Source: an uncultured Acidobacteriia bacterium (lineage in GTDB: Bacteria > Acidobacteriota > Terriglobia > Bryobacterales > Bryobacteraceae). From it: DNA of 60,999 nucleotides. Positions 48,815 through 57,454 of this stretch are shown piece after piece. Each line of letters starts with the position of its first letter. Within the stretch, counting starts at the first letter, position 1. The stretch lies in assembly GCA_903825445.1 (NCBI GenBank), contig CAIKAS010000061.1:1-60999 (forward strand). Direction: 5' to 3'. A program made the translations under genes and the position numbers. The notes beneath the pieces are model-generated. The model searched no databases, had not been told where the DNA came from, and saw only the letters and a list, made by a program, of their open reading frames with translations.

Positions 48815-50132
48815 CGACGAAGAGAACATCGGCCGTTCGTTGCGAATGATTCTGGAGCGTGAAGGCTATCAGGTCAACGCCGTCCATTCGGCGGCCGAAA
48901 TGCGTGTCTTCCCCGAACGCGCCCGCATGGATCTCTACATGCTTGACGTCCGGCTGCCGGACGCCAATGGAGTCGATATCCTGCGCGAGCTTCAAGCCGC
49001 CGAAATCACCGCACCGGTCATCATGATTTCAGGCCATGCGACCATTGCCGACGCCGTGGAAGCCACTCGCGCCGGCGCTTTCGACTTTCTCGAAAAGCCC
49101 CTGGGGCGTGACCGCGTTCTGGTCGCCGTCAAGAATGCGCTCGATCAGGGAACGCTGAAGCTCGAAAACAAGAGGCTGAAAGAGGCCGTCGGTCCCGGCA
49201 CGAAGATGATCGGGTCCAGTCCCGCTTTCGAACGTGCGCTCGAACAAGCCACTATGGCTGCTCGTTCCGATGCGCGCGTCTTGCTGGTCGGCGAATCCGG
49301 TACTGGCAAAGAGCTTCTCGCTGCTCACATCCACGCCAACAGTCCGTTCGCCGCTGGTCCGTTCGTGAAAGTCAATTGTGCGGCAATTCCCGGCGAACTG
49401 ATCGAAAGCGAACTCTTCGGCCATGAGAAAGGGTCGTTCACCGGAGCCACCGCCATGCGTCGGGGGAAATTCGAACTTGCCGATAACGGCACGCTTTTCC
49501 TCGATGAGATCGGCGACTTGCATGCCAATTCGCAGGCGAAACTCCTCCGCGTTCTCCAGGAAGGCGAATTCCATCGCGTCGGAGGCGAACAGACGATTCG
49601 CGTCAACGTCCGCGTTCTCTCCGCTACGAATCGCGACCTAACTGGTTTAGTCGCACAGGAAAAATTCCGCGAAGACCTCTACTATCGCGTCAGTGTAGTG
49701 CCGATCCGCGTCCCCGCTCTACGCGAGCGTCCGCAGGATATTCGCCCAATGGCGGAGTACTTCCTCGAAGATTTCTGCGTACGTAACGGCTTCCGAAAAC
49801 GCGCCTTCGATCCAGAAGTGTGGGATGCTTTCCAGGAATACAAATGGCCGGGCAACGCGCGCGAACTGCGCAACGCCGTAGAGCGAATGGCCATCCTGTC
49901 GCCGGGCGATACGCTGACAGCGGCGTCAATTCCGCTTGAACTGAAGCTTCAGCGCGAGGGCGGCGGCCGTTCCACAGTGCAGGAAGCCCGTGAATCCGCC
50001 GAACGCGACCACGTCCTGCGTGCGCTCGAAGACGCCGGCTGGAACGTCTCAGGCGCAGCGCGGGCATTGGGGATGGAACGAACTAACCTGCACAAACGCA
50101 TTCGCGCGCTCGGACTCGCCCGCGGGAAGTGA
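48786..50132 (+). CDS. ntrX: NtrX-like sigma-54 response regulator
   Basis: 448 residues. Receiver domain with phospho-acceptor Asp54 (LYMLDVRLPD), AAA+ domain with Walker A GESGTGKELLAAHIH, sigma-54 contact loop GSFTGA (Ser for the usual Ala), Walker B GTLFLDEIGDL, and a Fis-type helix-turn-helix (ARALGMERTNLHKRI). It activates sigma-54 promoters. Start ATG 48786 overlaps the kinase gene by 29 nt. Confidence 0.92.
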   Translation: MPSRRILVVDDEENIGRSLRMILEREGYQVNAVHSAAEMRVFPERARMDLYMLDVRLPDANGVDILRELQAAEITAPVIMISGHATIADAVEATRAGAFDFLEKPLGRDRVLVAVKNALDQGTLKLENKRLKEAVGPGTKMIGSSPAFERALEQATMAARSDARVLLVGESGTGKELLAAHIHANSPFAAGPFVKVNCAAIPGELIESELFGHEKGSFTGATAMRRGKFELADNGTLFLDEIGDLHANSQAKLLRVLQEGEFHRVGGEQTIRVNVRVLSATNRDLTGLVAQEKFREDLYYRVSVVPIRVPALRERPQDIRPMAEYFLEDFCVRNGFRKRAFDPEVWDAFQEYKWPGNARELRNAVERMAILSPGDTLTAASIPLELKLQREGGGRSTVQEARESAERDHVLRALEDAGWNVSGAARALGMERTNLHKRIRALGLARGK

Positions 50133-50204
50133 CGCCCGCGAGGTAACCCAAGCTTCAAAACAGCATTTCAGTCTTTGTTTTGCTAGCGGGCGAGGAATTT
50201 AAGG

Positions 50205-50253
50205 AGTGGTGAACGCGGTAGGAATCGAACCTACAACCTACTGATTAAGAGTC
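50205..50253 (+). repeat. Left attachment site: tRNA-Lys 3' fragment
   Basis: 49 bp identical to 60349-60397, covering on the minus strand the anticodon loop to CCA of tRNA-Lys(CTT). The rest of the tRNA is missing here, so it is the far end of the insertion and not a functional gene. The 3' flank (50133-50204) is chromosomal after ntrX. Confidence 0.88.
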
Positions 50254-50380
50254 GCACGAAGGCCGATTCTTACCGTTGCTCGCCCGTGCTCATGGTTACC
50301 CGAAGTTATTTCGTTTCAGTAGCTTACTCGGATAGTCCGGTATGCGCCGTTACTCAGCGATACCCATGATATTTAACCCG

Positions 50381-50402
50381 AGTCCCTGTGAAAGTCCCTG
50401 TA
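50381..50402 (+). repeat. Left copy of the 22-bp element-end repeat (possible arm-type site)
   Basis: AGTCCCTGTG-AA-AGTCCCTGTA-like sequence, identical over 22 bp to 60281-60302. Each copy is itself a tandem of two AGTCCCTGT units 11 bp apart. It lies 128 bp inside the left attachment site. Tyrosine recombinases often use such repeats as arm-type binding sites; that role is inferred. Confidence 0.6.
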
Positions 50403-50421
50403 CCAAATCGCTGTGTGCATC

Positions 50422-50961
50422 TCACGACGGCCAGGACTCCAGCCAGAGTTGCAGGGTCAGATCATGACGCGCTTCATGGCCAAGAAGATTGGGGCGAAGC
50501 TCCCGGTAATAGCGCTCTTTAAGAATCTCCGGCGACAGGTGCCCGGCACGCGCGAGTTGCTGGACGTCGTCGCGATCCCGCTCGTAATTCCGCTCCAGCT
50601 TCGACAGCGCCAGGTCGTGAGCCTCCAACGCGTAAAGTCTCAGACGGGTCCAGTTTCCGGGGAACATGGGTACGAGTCGCTGCTCGTAGTCTTCGGGTGG
50701 AGTGGCGACCGTAACAGCATCGAGGTATAGCTTGTGCTTCCGGTGCAGAGCTGTACCCTTTCCCGCGATTTCGATCAAGTGGCTCTGGACATTCGGGACA
50801 ACGCCGAGAAAATCGACATCGCTCGTGGTCCGCGCGACGCCGTAGAGTTGCGTGACAACAAAGCCGCCACAACAATGCAGGTGAATATCTTCGGTGAGGA
50901 GGGCGTCAACATCCGCGAACAAAGATCGCCACGGCTCTGGTGGCTGATCAACTGTTTGCAT
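50422..50961 (-). CDS. Nucleotidyltransferase-like toxin candidate (DUF6036-like)
   Basis: 179 residues. The nucleotidyltransferase-fold motif is HCCGGFVVTQLYGVARTTSDVDFLGVV, with the GG and D-x-D; the rest contains LEAHDLALSKLERNYERDRDDVQQLA, typical of DUF6036/AbiEii-like proteins. Paired downstream of, and overlapping, an XRE regulator, it fits a type II or IV toxin-antitoxin module; in such pairs the NTase can be the toxin that modifies tRNA or nucleotides. Activity is inferred. Confidence 0.7.
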   Translation of the reverse strand: MQTVDQPPEPWRSLFADVDALLTEDIHLHCCGGFVVTQLYGVARTTSDVDFLGVVPNVQSHLIEIAGKGTALHRKHKLYLDAVTVATPPEDYEQRLVPMFPGNWTRLRLYALEAHDLALSKLERNYERDRDDVQQLARAGHLSPEILKERYYRELRPNLLGHEARHDLTLQLWLESWPS

Positions 50962-51634
50962 AGGGCAGTTGCTCAGTTGTGATGCCGGTCAGTAGATTCC
51001 AATGAGCGGCGTCTGCGGAGCGGTTTGCCCGCAACCATTTGCGTTCAGGCTCCTGCATCGAGTCGCGACACAGCGTTCCTTCGGAAGCGAGTCGGGCCTC
51101 TTCAAGCTCTTTTTCCCAGCGGGTCAGTTGCGTCGATGCGCCCGCCACCTCCCGCGCCGCCACATCTCTCGCAAGATGAACAAGGTAACCCAGACGGTTT
51201 TGTACGTTTTGCAGCTTGACCCGGTCCCGCAGCCATTCCCAATTCAGATCCGTATACGCTTTCAGGACCCACGGCAGCGCTTCAACAAGCCGCGTATCGA
51301 GGTCGCGTTGAACAACCGCGCCGAGAACGACCTCGGCGGGGTTACTCGTCTGTCTGACCCGTAAGTGTTCAAAACCGGGGTAGCCAAGAGAAGCCAGTCG
51401 GTTCTGAAGGTCGTCTGGCTGGCTTGGCTGAGCGAAAAACGGCTCGGGAAGCGGCAGGGCTGTAGGCGAGAGCTTATACAAGCGTGCGGCTCGGCGGGCA
51501 AGCTGGGCGCTTGCCGTCCTCAGCCCGGTTTCGAGCTGTGACAGGTAAGGCTGCGATACGTTCAGCGAACGAGCAGCTGCTACCTGCGTCCAACCGCTTT
51601 TGTCGCGCCCTGTCGTCCACTGCCCCGCCGTCAT
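50948..51634 (-). CDS. XRE-family HTH antitoxin/regulator
   Basis: 228 residues. An N-terminal XRE helix-turn-helix (SGWTQVAAARSLNVSQPYLSQLETG) is followed by a long helical C-terminal region. It overlaps the nucleotidyltransferase gene by 14 nt and lies directly downstream of a perfect inverted repeat, so it probably represses its own operon. Candidate antitoxin. Confidence 0.8.
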   Translation of the reverse strand: MTAGQWTTGRDKSGWTQVAAARSLNVSQPYLSQLETGLRTASAQLARRAARLYKLSPTALPLPEPFFAQPSQPDDLQNRLASLGYPGFEHLRVRQTSNPAEVVLGAVVQRDLDTRLVEALPWVLKAYTDLNWEWLRDRVKLQNVQNRLGYLVHLARDVAAREVAGASTQLTRWEKELEEARLASEGTLCRDSMQEPERKWLRANRSADAAHWNLLTGITTEQLPYANS

Positions 51635-51958
51635 TTCAATGGGTTCCGGTTAGTTACAATATAGCATATTTAGCTATATTGTAGACCGCGCACTCCTTTC
51701 TCCAAGGACCGTTATGCCCAACCCATTTTGCCCTGAGGGGTTTCAGAAGTCGGTCGAACAGGACAAAAAAATAATGAGGTGGGATACTGCGCATTTTCAA
51801 ACCGGAACGGTGTATACTAGCCGAAAGCATGTGCGCCTTGGTCGCAAGGGAGACCCTGCTGGGTATCAAGCGGCTCCGTTTTGGTGGGTTTTGATAGCAC
51901 CATCGGTCAATGTACTCCTGAATAGAGCTGTCCAATTCTGACGTTCTCGCGAGATTCA
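51635..51958. other. Intergenic region between the TA pair and the three-gene operon
   Basis: 324 bp with no convincing gene. It contains the operator at 51656-51682 and a -10-like TATACT at 51813-51818, without a clear -35. The ORFs that cover it on either strand lack start signals and coding character. Confidence 0.5.
51656..51682. promoter_or_regulatory. Palindromic operator upstream of the XRE regulator
   Basis: ACAATATAGC (51656-51665) and GCTATATTGT (51673-51682) are perfect inverted arms around a 7-bp AT spacer, 22 nt upstream of the regulator start at 51634. The spacing and the AT-rich symmetric site fit autoregulation by the XRE protein. Confidence 0.7.
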
Positions 51959-53038
51959 GTGGAAACTTCGGCTTTATTAATTGCGATTTGCGGCGGACAC
52001 CGATCCAGCACAGCTGTTGCGTGGAACACGCAGTGGCGTGCAGTGCAGTGTATTCAGGGTCCATCTCTCACGCTTCATACTCTTCATCCAGACAAGCTTG
52101 GCGAGAGGATCGACGAAATCCTCGTTCAACTTGCGGAGCAATCTGACTCCGAGTCTGATGTGCTACTCCGAGATTGTGCATCTCTCGTAATAGCCCTCCC
52201 GGGAATAGCGACTGACTACGACCGCCACTCGGTCGAGTTGGCGCTCAATAGCATAGGCTGGGATAGACCAGAGGCTCTGTATCTGCTTGACGACACAGAC
52301 TGTGGCCTGTTCGGCGGGGCCATTCGGGGTTCCGGTATCTGCGCAATCGCAAATACAGGCGCCTCCGTTCTGGCTGTCGACAACTTCGGTACTCGGCACA
52401 AATATGATGGATGGGGCGCGGTTATTGGCGACTTCGGCAGTGGGTTTGAAGTTGCACAATCGCTCTTTCGACATTTGAATCGAAAGCGATTTGACAAAAC
52501 ACCTCCCCAGATTTTTGAGGATCTTCGCGAGTATTTACATGATCATGAACATCCCCATGTGAACTCATTAGCCGACATTCAGAATTGGTTTGATACTATC
52601 TGTAGGGATTACCCGGCAGAATGGCGCAGTATTTTCGGCGGCACCGCGTCCGTCGTCACCGCCGCCGCACGAAGAGATCCCGCCGATGAAACAGCATTAG
52701 CTATCTTGAGCGCCTCCGCCAACAACATGGCAGACACAATCACCATCGCTCATCGGAGTCATCCGTCCCTTGCGGGCCAGCCTGTGGTCTGTCAAGGCGC
52801 CATGTTTGAGTTTTCTGCGTTCTATCGCGAACTTGTGTTTCAGCGGGTCATTGACGCAATAGGCGTTTGCCCGCAACTTGGGAAATATCGGCCAGTGGTT
52901 GGGGCATTGCTATACGGAGCGGGAAACGGCAGATTTCCGGCCGACAACTTGACGGTTAACGCTCTCTTGAGCGCCGTTGATCGAAGTACCGAATATAGAG
53001 CGCTCCTCCGGCCTGATCTGAGGGGCCTTATCGAGTAG
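51959..53038 (+). CDS. BadF/BadG/NAGK-like ASKHA ATPase
   Basis: 359 residues starting at GTG 51959. The fold follows N-acetylglucosamine-kinase/BadF ATPases: adenosine region DGWGAVIGDFGSGFEVA and the phosphate-2-like GICAIANTGASV. In the phosphate-1 strand the usual DGGGTKT reads CGGHRSST, without Asp, so kinase activity is doubtful and ligand sensing more likely. First gene of a tightly packed three-gene operon; 17 bp before the next start. Confidence 0.75.
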   Translation: METSALLIAICGGHRSSTAVAWNTQWRAVQCIQGPSLTLHTLHPDKLGERIDEILVQLAEQSDSESDVLLRDCASLVIALPGIATDYDRHSVELALNSIGWDRPEALYLLDDTDCGLFGGAIRGSGICAIANTGASVLAVDNFGTRHKYDGWGAVIGDFGSGFEVAQSLFRHLNRKRFDKTPPQIFEDLREYLHDHEHPHVNSLADIQNWFDTICRDYPAEWRSIFGGTASVVTAAARRDPADETALAILSASANNMADTITIAHRSHPSLAGQPVVCQGAMFEFSAFYRELVFQRVIDAIGVCPQLGKYRPVVGALLYGAGNGRFPADNLTVNALLSAVDRSTEYRALLRPDLRGLIE

Positions 53039-53055
53039 TCTCCCGATCAAACGCC

Positions 53056-55032
53056 ATGACGACGACTGAAGACCAAATAGCAATCGCCCCAACCAAGGCC
53101 CAAGCGCTCAGCACCTTAGTTGACTCGGTGATTCACAATAGTGCGGTCAACGATGGCCTCGAAGAGTTCTGTCGAGACTGGGAAGAACACTTTGAGACCG
53201 CTGCCACTGATTGCCGCACTCTTTCACCGTTGGACGAACCGACCTATCTTCTTGATTTCGACGTCGTGTTGTCCTACCTGCAACAGAGATCATCCTCAAG
53301 CACCGAGACCTTAGCGGTCGACTTTCTCATTACTTCTTCCCGCAGGCCATATGCGCTGCCGCTCGGAGCCTTTCAGGAACTGACCGACTGGTTGGGGCGG
53401 ATTTCCGGTCTAGCACTTCGGGCCACTGATCAAACGGAGTCCAAGGATAGCGACCAAGTTTTGGCGCGTCTACAGGATGAGCTTGCGGGCGTCCACGTCC
53501 GCAGCGGCGAAGAGCCTGTCGGCCCAAGCTTATTGTCGCGAATTGTATCCTCTGCACAAGTAGTTATGTCGCGACTTGAGAGTTTCCTCCTCAGCTCTCG
53601 CTTCCAGGGCTTAGTCGGCAAATATGATCCAGACGGTCATCGCGTGTTCAGCGAACTTCTTGCAAACAGTTACCGACCTTATTCCCGCCGAGATCGAAAA
53701 AGGTCGATGCTTGACAAGCGGGATGCTTACAATCTCAGTATTGCCGCAAGCTCCTTTAGGATGGCTCTTTCAGGGAGCGGCGAGATACATTCGCCAAGCT
53801 ACATATTAGTAACAAGAACAATTTCGATTCTAAAGCTGCCAACGTTCCTGGCAGATGCCGAACGAAGTTCGTTCCTAAAGCAATTGGCTGGACAATTGAA
53901 CTTGGCCGAAACGACCGGAAGCCGTGAGATACAGCGGCGATTTCCTGTGATAAATCCCTTCCGCGCTGCCATTATCGAAATGCTGGGTCTTTATGAAAAC
54001 GCCGAAGCCGCTGGCAGTCGGGCTCGACAGTGTCGAGAGGAATGCCAAGCCGCCCAAGAACGACTTGAACGGCTGAATTGGCTTCGCCCGCGGATGGGCA
54101 CGGGAAAATCAACTACTGTTTCTGTTGCGTTCGACAACTATGTGCGCATAAACAGAAAGGCTATTACAACTTCGATACAAACGCTGATGGAACGTTTGAG
54201 CGGAAAGGATGCTCGCTATCGCCAGCTAGAAAAATTCAGGAGCACTAATCGGTCGATCGACAGCATCAGACAAACGCTGACCTTGGCATCTAGCACCACG
54301 GTGCCTATGACGCCATCCGTCCTTCGATTGTTCGACGGAGTCATGTCGAGGCTCAATGCTACGTCTGGATATGGTTACGATGTCGAACGCGTTCCGTCGC
54401 ACACTGGCCATCGCTCTTGGCGATTCGTAGTCAACCAGGCCCAACTCGGACCGATCATTGCAGGAGAAACTTATACCGATGTCGAGGGTAATGCCGTAGC
54501 AGTTGTGATGCGATGGCCGACCGATCGGGACCACATCGACTTTTGGGATTTCCTAGACCTCTCTGTATTGCCACACCTAGGCGAAAGACAGGGTGGTGGC
54601 CCGCTTGCGGTTCAAATGATCGATGCCGGCTCCACCGGCGGAGACGTTGAAAGTCTGGTCATTGTCACCAGCCATGGCGTGTTTGCGGCACCCTTGGGGT
54701 ATTTTACAAACCCCGCACACGACCCGCCCATATTTAAGAAATCATGGCGCCAAGTTCAAGAGCAGATTCAAGAACTTTCTTCAGCACACGATTTTGAGTT
54801 CCAGCAGATTAGACTGAACACCGAGATCGCAGATTTCGTCTTTGATTTGGTTCCTCCAGAGGATGATTTTTCGCGCTATGCCTCAGTCATTTCTCGACGA
54901 ATCGATGCGCGATTGATTGTGGATTTCGGGTCCAGGACCGCAGCTGAAGGGGTGTTTCACGACAAGTTACTTGAGACTTTGCAATCGTTTGCAGAAACGA
55001 CATTCCGGCGTCTCGAAGAGGCAAGGCAATGA
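53056..55032 (+). CDS. 658-aa protein with possible PIN-like N-terminal domain and coiled coil
   Basis: No overall family recognised. Residues about 60-260 resemble a PIN-type nuclease in motif order: TYLLDFDVVLSYL (Asp67/69), LPLGAFQELTDWL (Glu108), MLDKRDAYNLSIAASSF (Asp220/223) and YILVTRT where the last acidic position is Thr. A helical, coiled-coil-like part follows at 310-420 (SRARQCREECQAAQERLERLNWL), and a beta/alpha C-terminal region of unknown type (450-658). ATG 53056 is 17 bp after the ATPase gene and the end overlaps the phosphorylase gene by 4 bp. Middle gene of the candidate conflict operon. Confidence 0.6.
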   Translation: MTTTEDQIAIAPTKAQALSTLVDSVIHNSAVNDGLEEFCRDWEEHFETAATDCRTLSPLDEPTYLLDFDVVLSYLQQRSSSSTETLAVDFLITSSRRPYALPLGAFQELTDWLGRISGLALRATDQTESKDSDQVLARLQDELAGVHVRSGEEPVGPSLLSRIVSSAQVVMSRLESFLLSSRFQGLVGKYDPDGHRVFSELLANSYRPYSRRDRKRSMLDKRDAYNLSIAASSFRMALSGSGEIHSPSYILVTRTISILKLPTFLADAERSSFLKQLAGQLNLAETTGSREIQRRFPVINPFRAAIIEMLGLYENAEAAGSRARQCREECQAAQERLERLNWLRPRMGTGKSTTVSVAFDNYVRINRKAITTSIQTLMERLSGKDARYRQLEKFRSTNRSIDSIRQTLTLASSTTVPMTPSVLRLFDGVMSRLNATSGYGYDVERVPSHTGHRSWRFVVNQAQLGPIIAGETYTDVEGNAVAVVMRWPTDRDHIDFWDFLDLSVLPHLGERQGGGPLAVQMIDAGSTGGDVESLVIVTSHGVFAAPLGYFTNPAHDPPIFKKSWRQVQEQIQELSSAHDFEFQQIRLNTEIADFVFDLVPPEDDFSRYASVISRRIDARLIVDFGSRTAAEGVFHDKLLETLQSFAETTFRRLEEARQ

Positions 55033-56567
55033 CGAGGTGCGTATTTAATCGAGATTACCCATCCTCCCAGTTCGATATTTATCGTTCGCTTGACGGTCGT
55101 TGTCCGCATATTGCTGAATGCTCTAAGCGCGGTGGAGGAGCGAGTCAGCAGCATTCCGAAATGCCCCTAGAACTGTTTGCAGTTCTGGATGGCCCGTGCG
55201 GACTCGAGATCCTCGGCAAGGAGCAATGCGGAAAGCCCAAGACGAATACTCTGTGGATTACTGGCAAATCAGTTTCGGGGCCCAACAACCGTTCAACTCA
55301 GTGGCTTGAGTTGGTTCCGCAGATACGTTCGCTCAAGCCGGACGCCCTGTTGTTGCGGGACCCTGAGTCGAATCGCGAGACTGAAACCGTGGCTTTGAAT
55401 CGGAGGCAGCTCGTGATCCCCCCCGCCTCAAACCACACGAGCGGCGTGGATGACGCGACCTATGTCGATGTCGTGCCGCGAAATCGTTCGTTGACGTCGG
55501 GCGCGCTAGAGATTAGCTTTTCAGGTGTACCGTCGCGTTTGTCTCGTTTTGTGCGGGCTGACACTGCGATGCAGGTCCGGCTTTCGGGTCTTAGTGAGAC
55601 AGAACAAGGCAAATCGCCAACCGTGGATGTACAGGCTGAGCCCAACCCCGGTTTGAGCACCGAGGAGTCGGCGCCAGTCATAGGAATAATAACGGCTAAG
55701 GCGATTGAGTTCTCGACGTGCGCTGCCATCTTAGACCGTCCACGTCATGTTTTTGTCAAAGGTCGGGGTGCTGGGAGGCGCTATTACGCTGGTGAGATTC
55801 CTGCCCCAGATGGTGGGACTCATTCGGTGGTATTAGCCATGTTGGTGGACCACGGAAACAACTCTGTGGCGGGCCGGGCTGCGAAACTTCTGAGCGTGTT
55901 TCCGTCGATACAATTGATTCTAATGGTGGGAATCGCCGGCGGCGTTCCGTCGCCAAACGATCCAGAACGCCATGTTCGTCTTGGGGACGTTGTCGTTTGC
56001 GATCGGAGCGGCGTCATCCAGTATGACTACCAAAAGGAAACCTCCACTTTTGTTCAAAGTCGTCACCCGCCGCGGCCGCCAGCCGCAGTCTTCATTGAAG
56101 CAATTGGCCATATCGAGTCCGAACGCTTGATGCGCAGAAATCCGCAGGATGCGTGGCTGAAAATAGTGTGCGAGCGCATGGGTATCGTTCGCCCGCCGCC
56201 AGAGACGGACCAGCTCGCCCGATCCGATGATCCAAGCGAGTTTGTCGTTCATCCTGCAGATGCGGAGAGGCGCCCCGACGTGCCGCGAGTTTTTAGCGGT
56301 CCAATCGCCTCTGCCAACAAATTGCTCAAGGATGCTGAGAAACGGGATCTATTGCGAGACGAGTTCGGCGTCAAGGCTATCGAGATGGAAGGTTCTGGTA
56401 TTGCTGATTCCGCTTGGCAGGAAAGCGTCGGTTATGGGGTGATTCGCGGCATTAGCGACTACTGCGACCACAACAAGAACGACGTTTGGCAGCCATACGC
56501 CGCATCAGCTGCGGCCGCATTATGTCGAGCAGTACTTGAGGCCACGCCAACTCTTGCAGGGCGATAG
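55029..56567 (+). CDS. Nucleoside phosphorylase (MTAN/PNP-like) with N-terminal extension
   Basis: 512 residues. Residues 216-505 are a purine nucleoside phosphorylase/MTA-SAH nucleosidase fold: PVIGIITAKAIEF, LMVGIAGGV, VRLGDVVVCD, AIEMEGSGIADSA (Glu452, Glu454) and IRGISDYCD (Asp477), the catalytic pattern being intact. The 215-residue N-terminal part has CVFNRDY and GRCPHIAEC (C4, C25, C31), perhaps a small metal-binding unit. Such phosphorylases occur as effectors in NTP-dependent conflict systems, where they would cleave a nucleotide or nucleoside. Overlaps the upstream gene by 4 bp (ATGA). Confidence 0.78.
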   Translation: MTRCVFNRDYPSSQFDIYRSLDGRCPHIAECSKRGGGASQQHSEMPLELFAVLDGPCGLEILGKEQCGKPKTNTLWITGKSVSGPNNRSTQWLELVPQIRSLKPDALLLRDPESNRETETVALNRRQLVIPPASNHTSGVDDATYVDVVPRNRSLTSGALEISFSGVPSRLSRFVRADTAMQVRLSGLSETEQGKSPTVDVQAEPNPGLSTEESAPVIGIITAKAIEFSTCAAILDRPRHVFVKGRGAGRRYYAGEIPAPDGGTHSVVLAMLVDHGNNSVAGRAAKLLSVFPSIQLILMVGIAGGVPSPNDPERHVRLGDVVVCDRSGVIQYDYQKETSTFVQSRHPPRPPAAVFIEAIGHIESERLMRRNPQDAWLKIVCERMGIVRPPPETDQLARSDDPSEFVVHPADAERRPDVPRVFSGPIASANKLLKDAEKRDLLRDEFGVKAIEMEGSGIADSAWQESVGYGVIRGISDYCDHNKNDVWQPYAASAAAALCRAVLEATPTLAGR

Positions 56568-56632
56568 AATGCGCATCGTGGATTCTGTGGGGTCAGCGCA
56601 TTGACGTATGGCATCTCTCGCCAGCACGGGCT

Positions 56633-57454
56633 TCAATCGGGAACTGGCGAACTGTCCTTCAATAGTTGTTTCGCCGCATCCCAGAATTTGCCGTAAAGAA
56701 CAGGATGGGCCTTCTTACTAATGAGTAAAGCAGGGGATTCGGCTTTCCTGGCCCCATAAAGATACGGCGCAATGAACATTTTTGCGTCTGCGGAATCGCC
56801 ATCGACACATATCGCGGCAAAATAAGGGCAATGTCTGTATAGGCGGATATCGAACTTCAGGCCAGCATCGGCTTTGAGAGACATTAGTGCCGCAATTGAC
56901 GCACGTATGCGGCCCGTCAACGTATCATCGTTCAAAGCACCTGTAAACTCCCAGTCCGGATCCAACATCAGACAGCGAAAAACGACTCCCTGTGCGATTA
57001 GCCCTGCGACATGGTTTCTGAAGTCGGATGCAGGCCTCGTTTCAAAGTACGACACAAACGTTCGCAAGGCTATTCCAATTTCTAAAACCTCACACTTTGC
57101 CGAACTAATCACGGCAAGCTTATCCGAGAGCTCAGGGCGTCCCTGCTCGAACAAGATCAACCCCGGTTCAAGTTTGGGAAAATTCCGACGAAGAACCTCT
57201 TCCAAATCACTTAAATAAAGTTTTCTTTCTTCTCCACGGATGAAGCGCTCGTAAACAAAGGCGACTGCAACAACTACCGACACAAATGTTCCGAACTCGC
57301 GAGCCGCCTCCCACATGAAGCCTTGGCGGCCCGACGCGGCGACGCGCAACGCTAGGCCCACAACGAAAATCAACGCGGCGAGTACGTAAAAGAAACGCCC
57401 GACGCCCGTTCGAAGTGATTCTTTGAAATCGACTGAATTATCGCTCGGCATCAT
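56633..57454 (-). CDS. Two-TM membrane protein with soluble C-terminal domain
   Basis: 273 residues. Membrane helices at about 21-40 and 52-70, then a 200-residue cytoplasmic domain with LDPDWEFTGALN, LKFDIRLYRHCPYFAAICVDGD and MFIAPYLYG; this arrangement of short strands is reminiscent of PLD-like or DUF5919-type domains, but I am not certain. AAGG precedes the ATG by about 6 nt. It ends 65 bp from the end of the phosphorylase gene, convergent, and may be a separate defence gene. Confidence 0.6.
   Translation of the reverse strand: MMPSDNSVDFKESLRTGVGRFFYVLAALIFVVGLALRVAASGRQGFMWEAAREFGTFVSVVVAVAFVYERFIRGEERKLYLSDLEEVLRRNFPKLEPGLILFEQGRPELSDKLAVISSAKCEVLEIGIALRTFVSYFETRPASDFRNHVAGLIAQGVVFRCLMLDPDWEFTGALNDDTLTGRIRASIAALMSLKADAGLKFDIRLYRHCPYFAAICVDGDSADAKMFIAPYLYGARKAESPALLISKKAHPVLYGKFWDAAKQLLKDSSPVPD

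Noticed and set aside
51654..52064. Minus-strand ORF across the operator region
   Set aside because: It covers the palindrome and the start of the ATPase gene, and has no start signal or coding character.
54085..54120. P-loop-like GTGKST in the 658-aa protein
   Set aside because: The Gly/Ala five residues before GK is Pro and no preceding hydrophobic strand is present, so it does not fit a Walker A fold.
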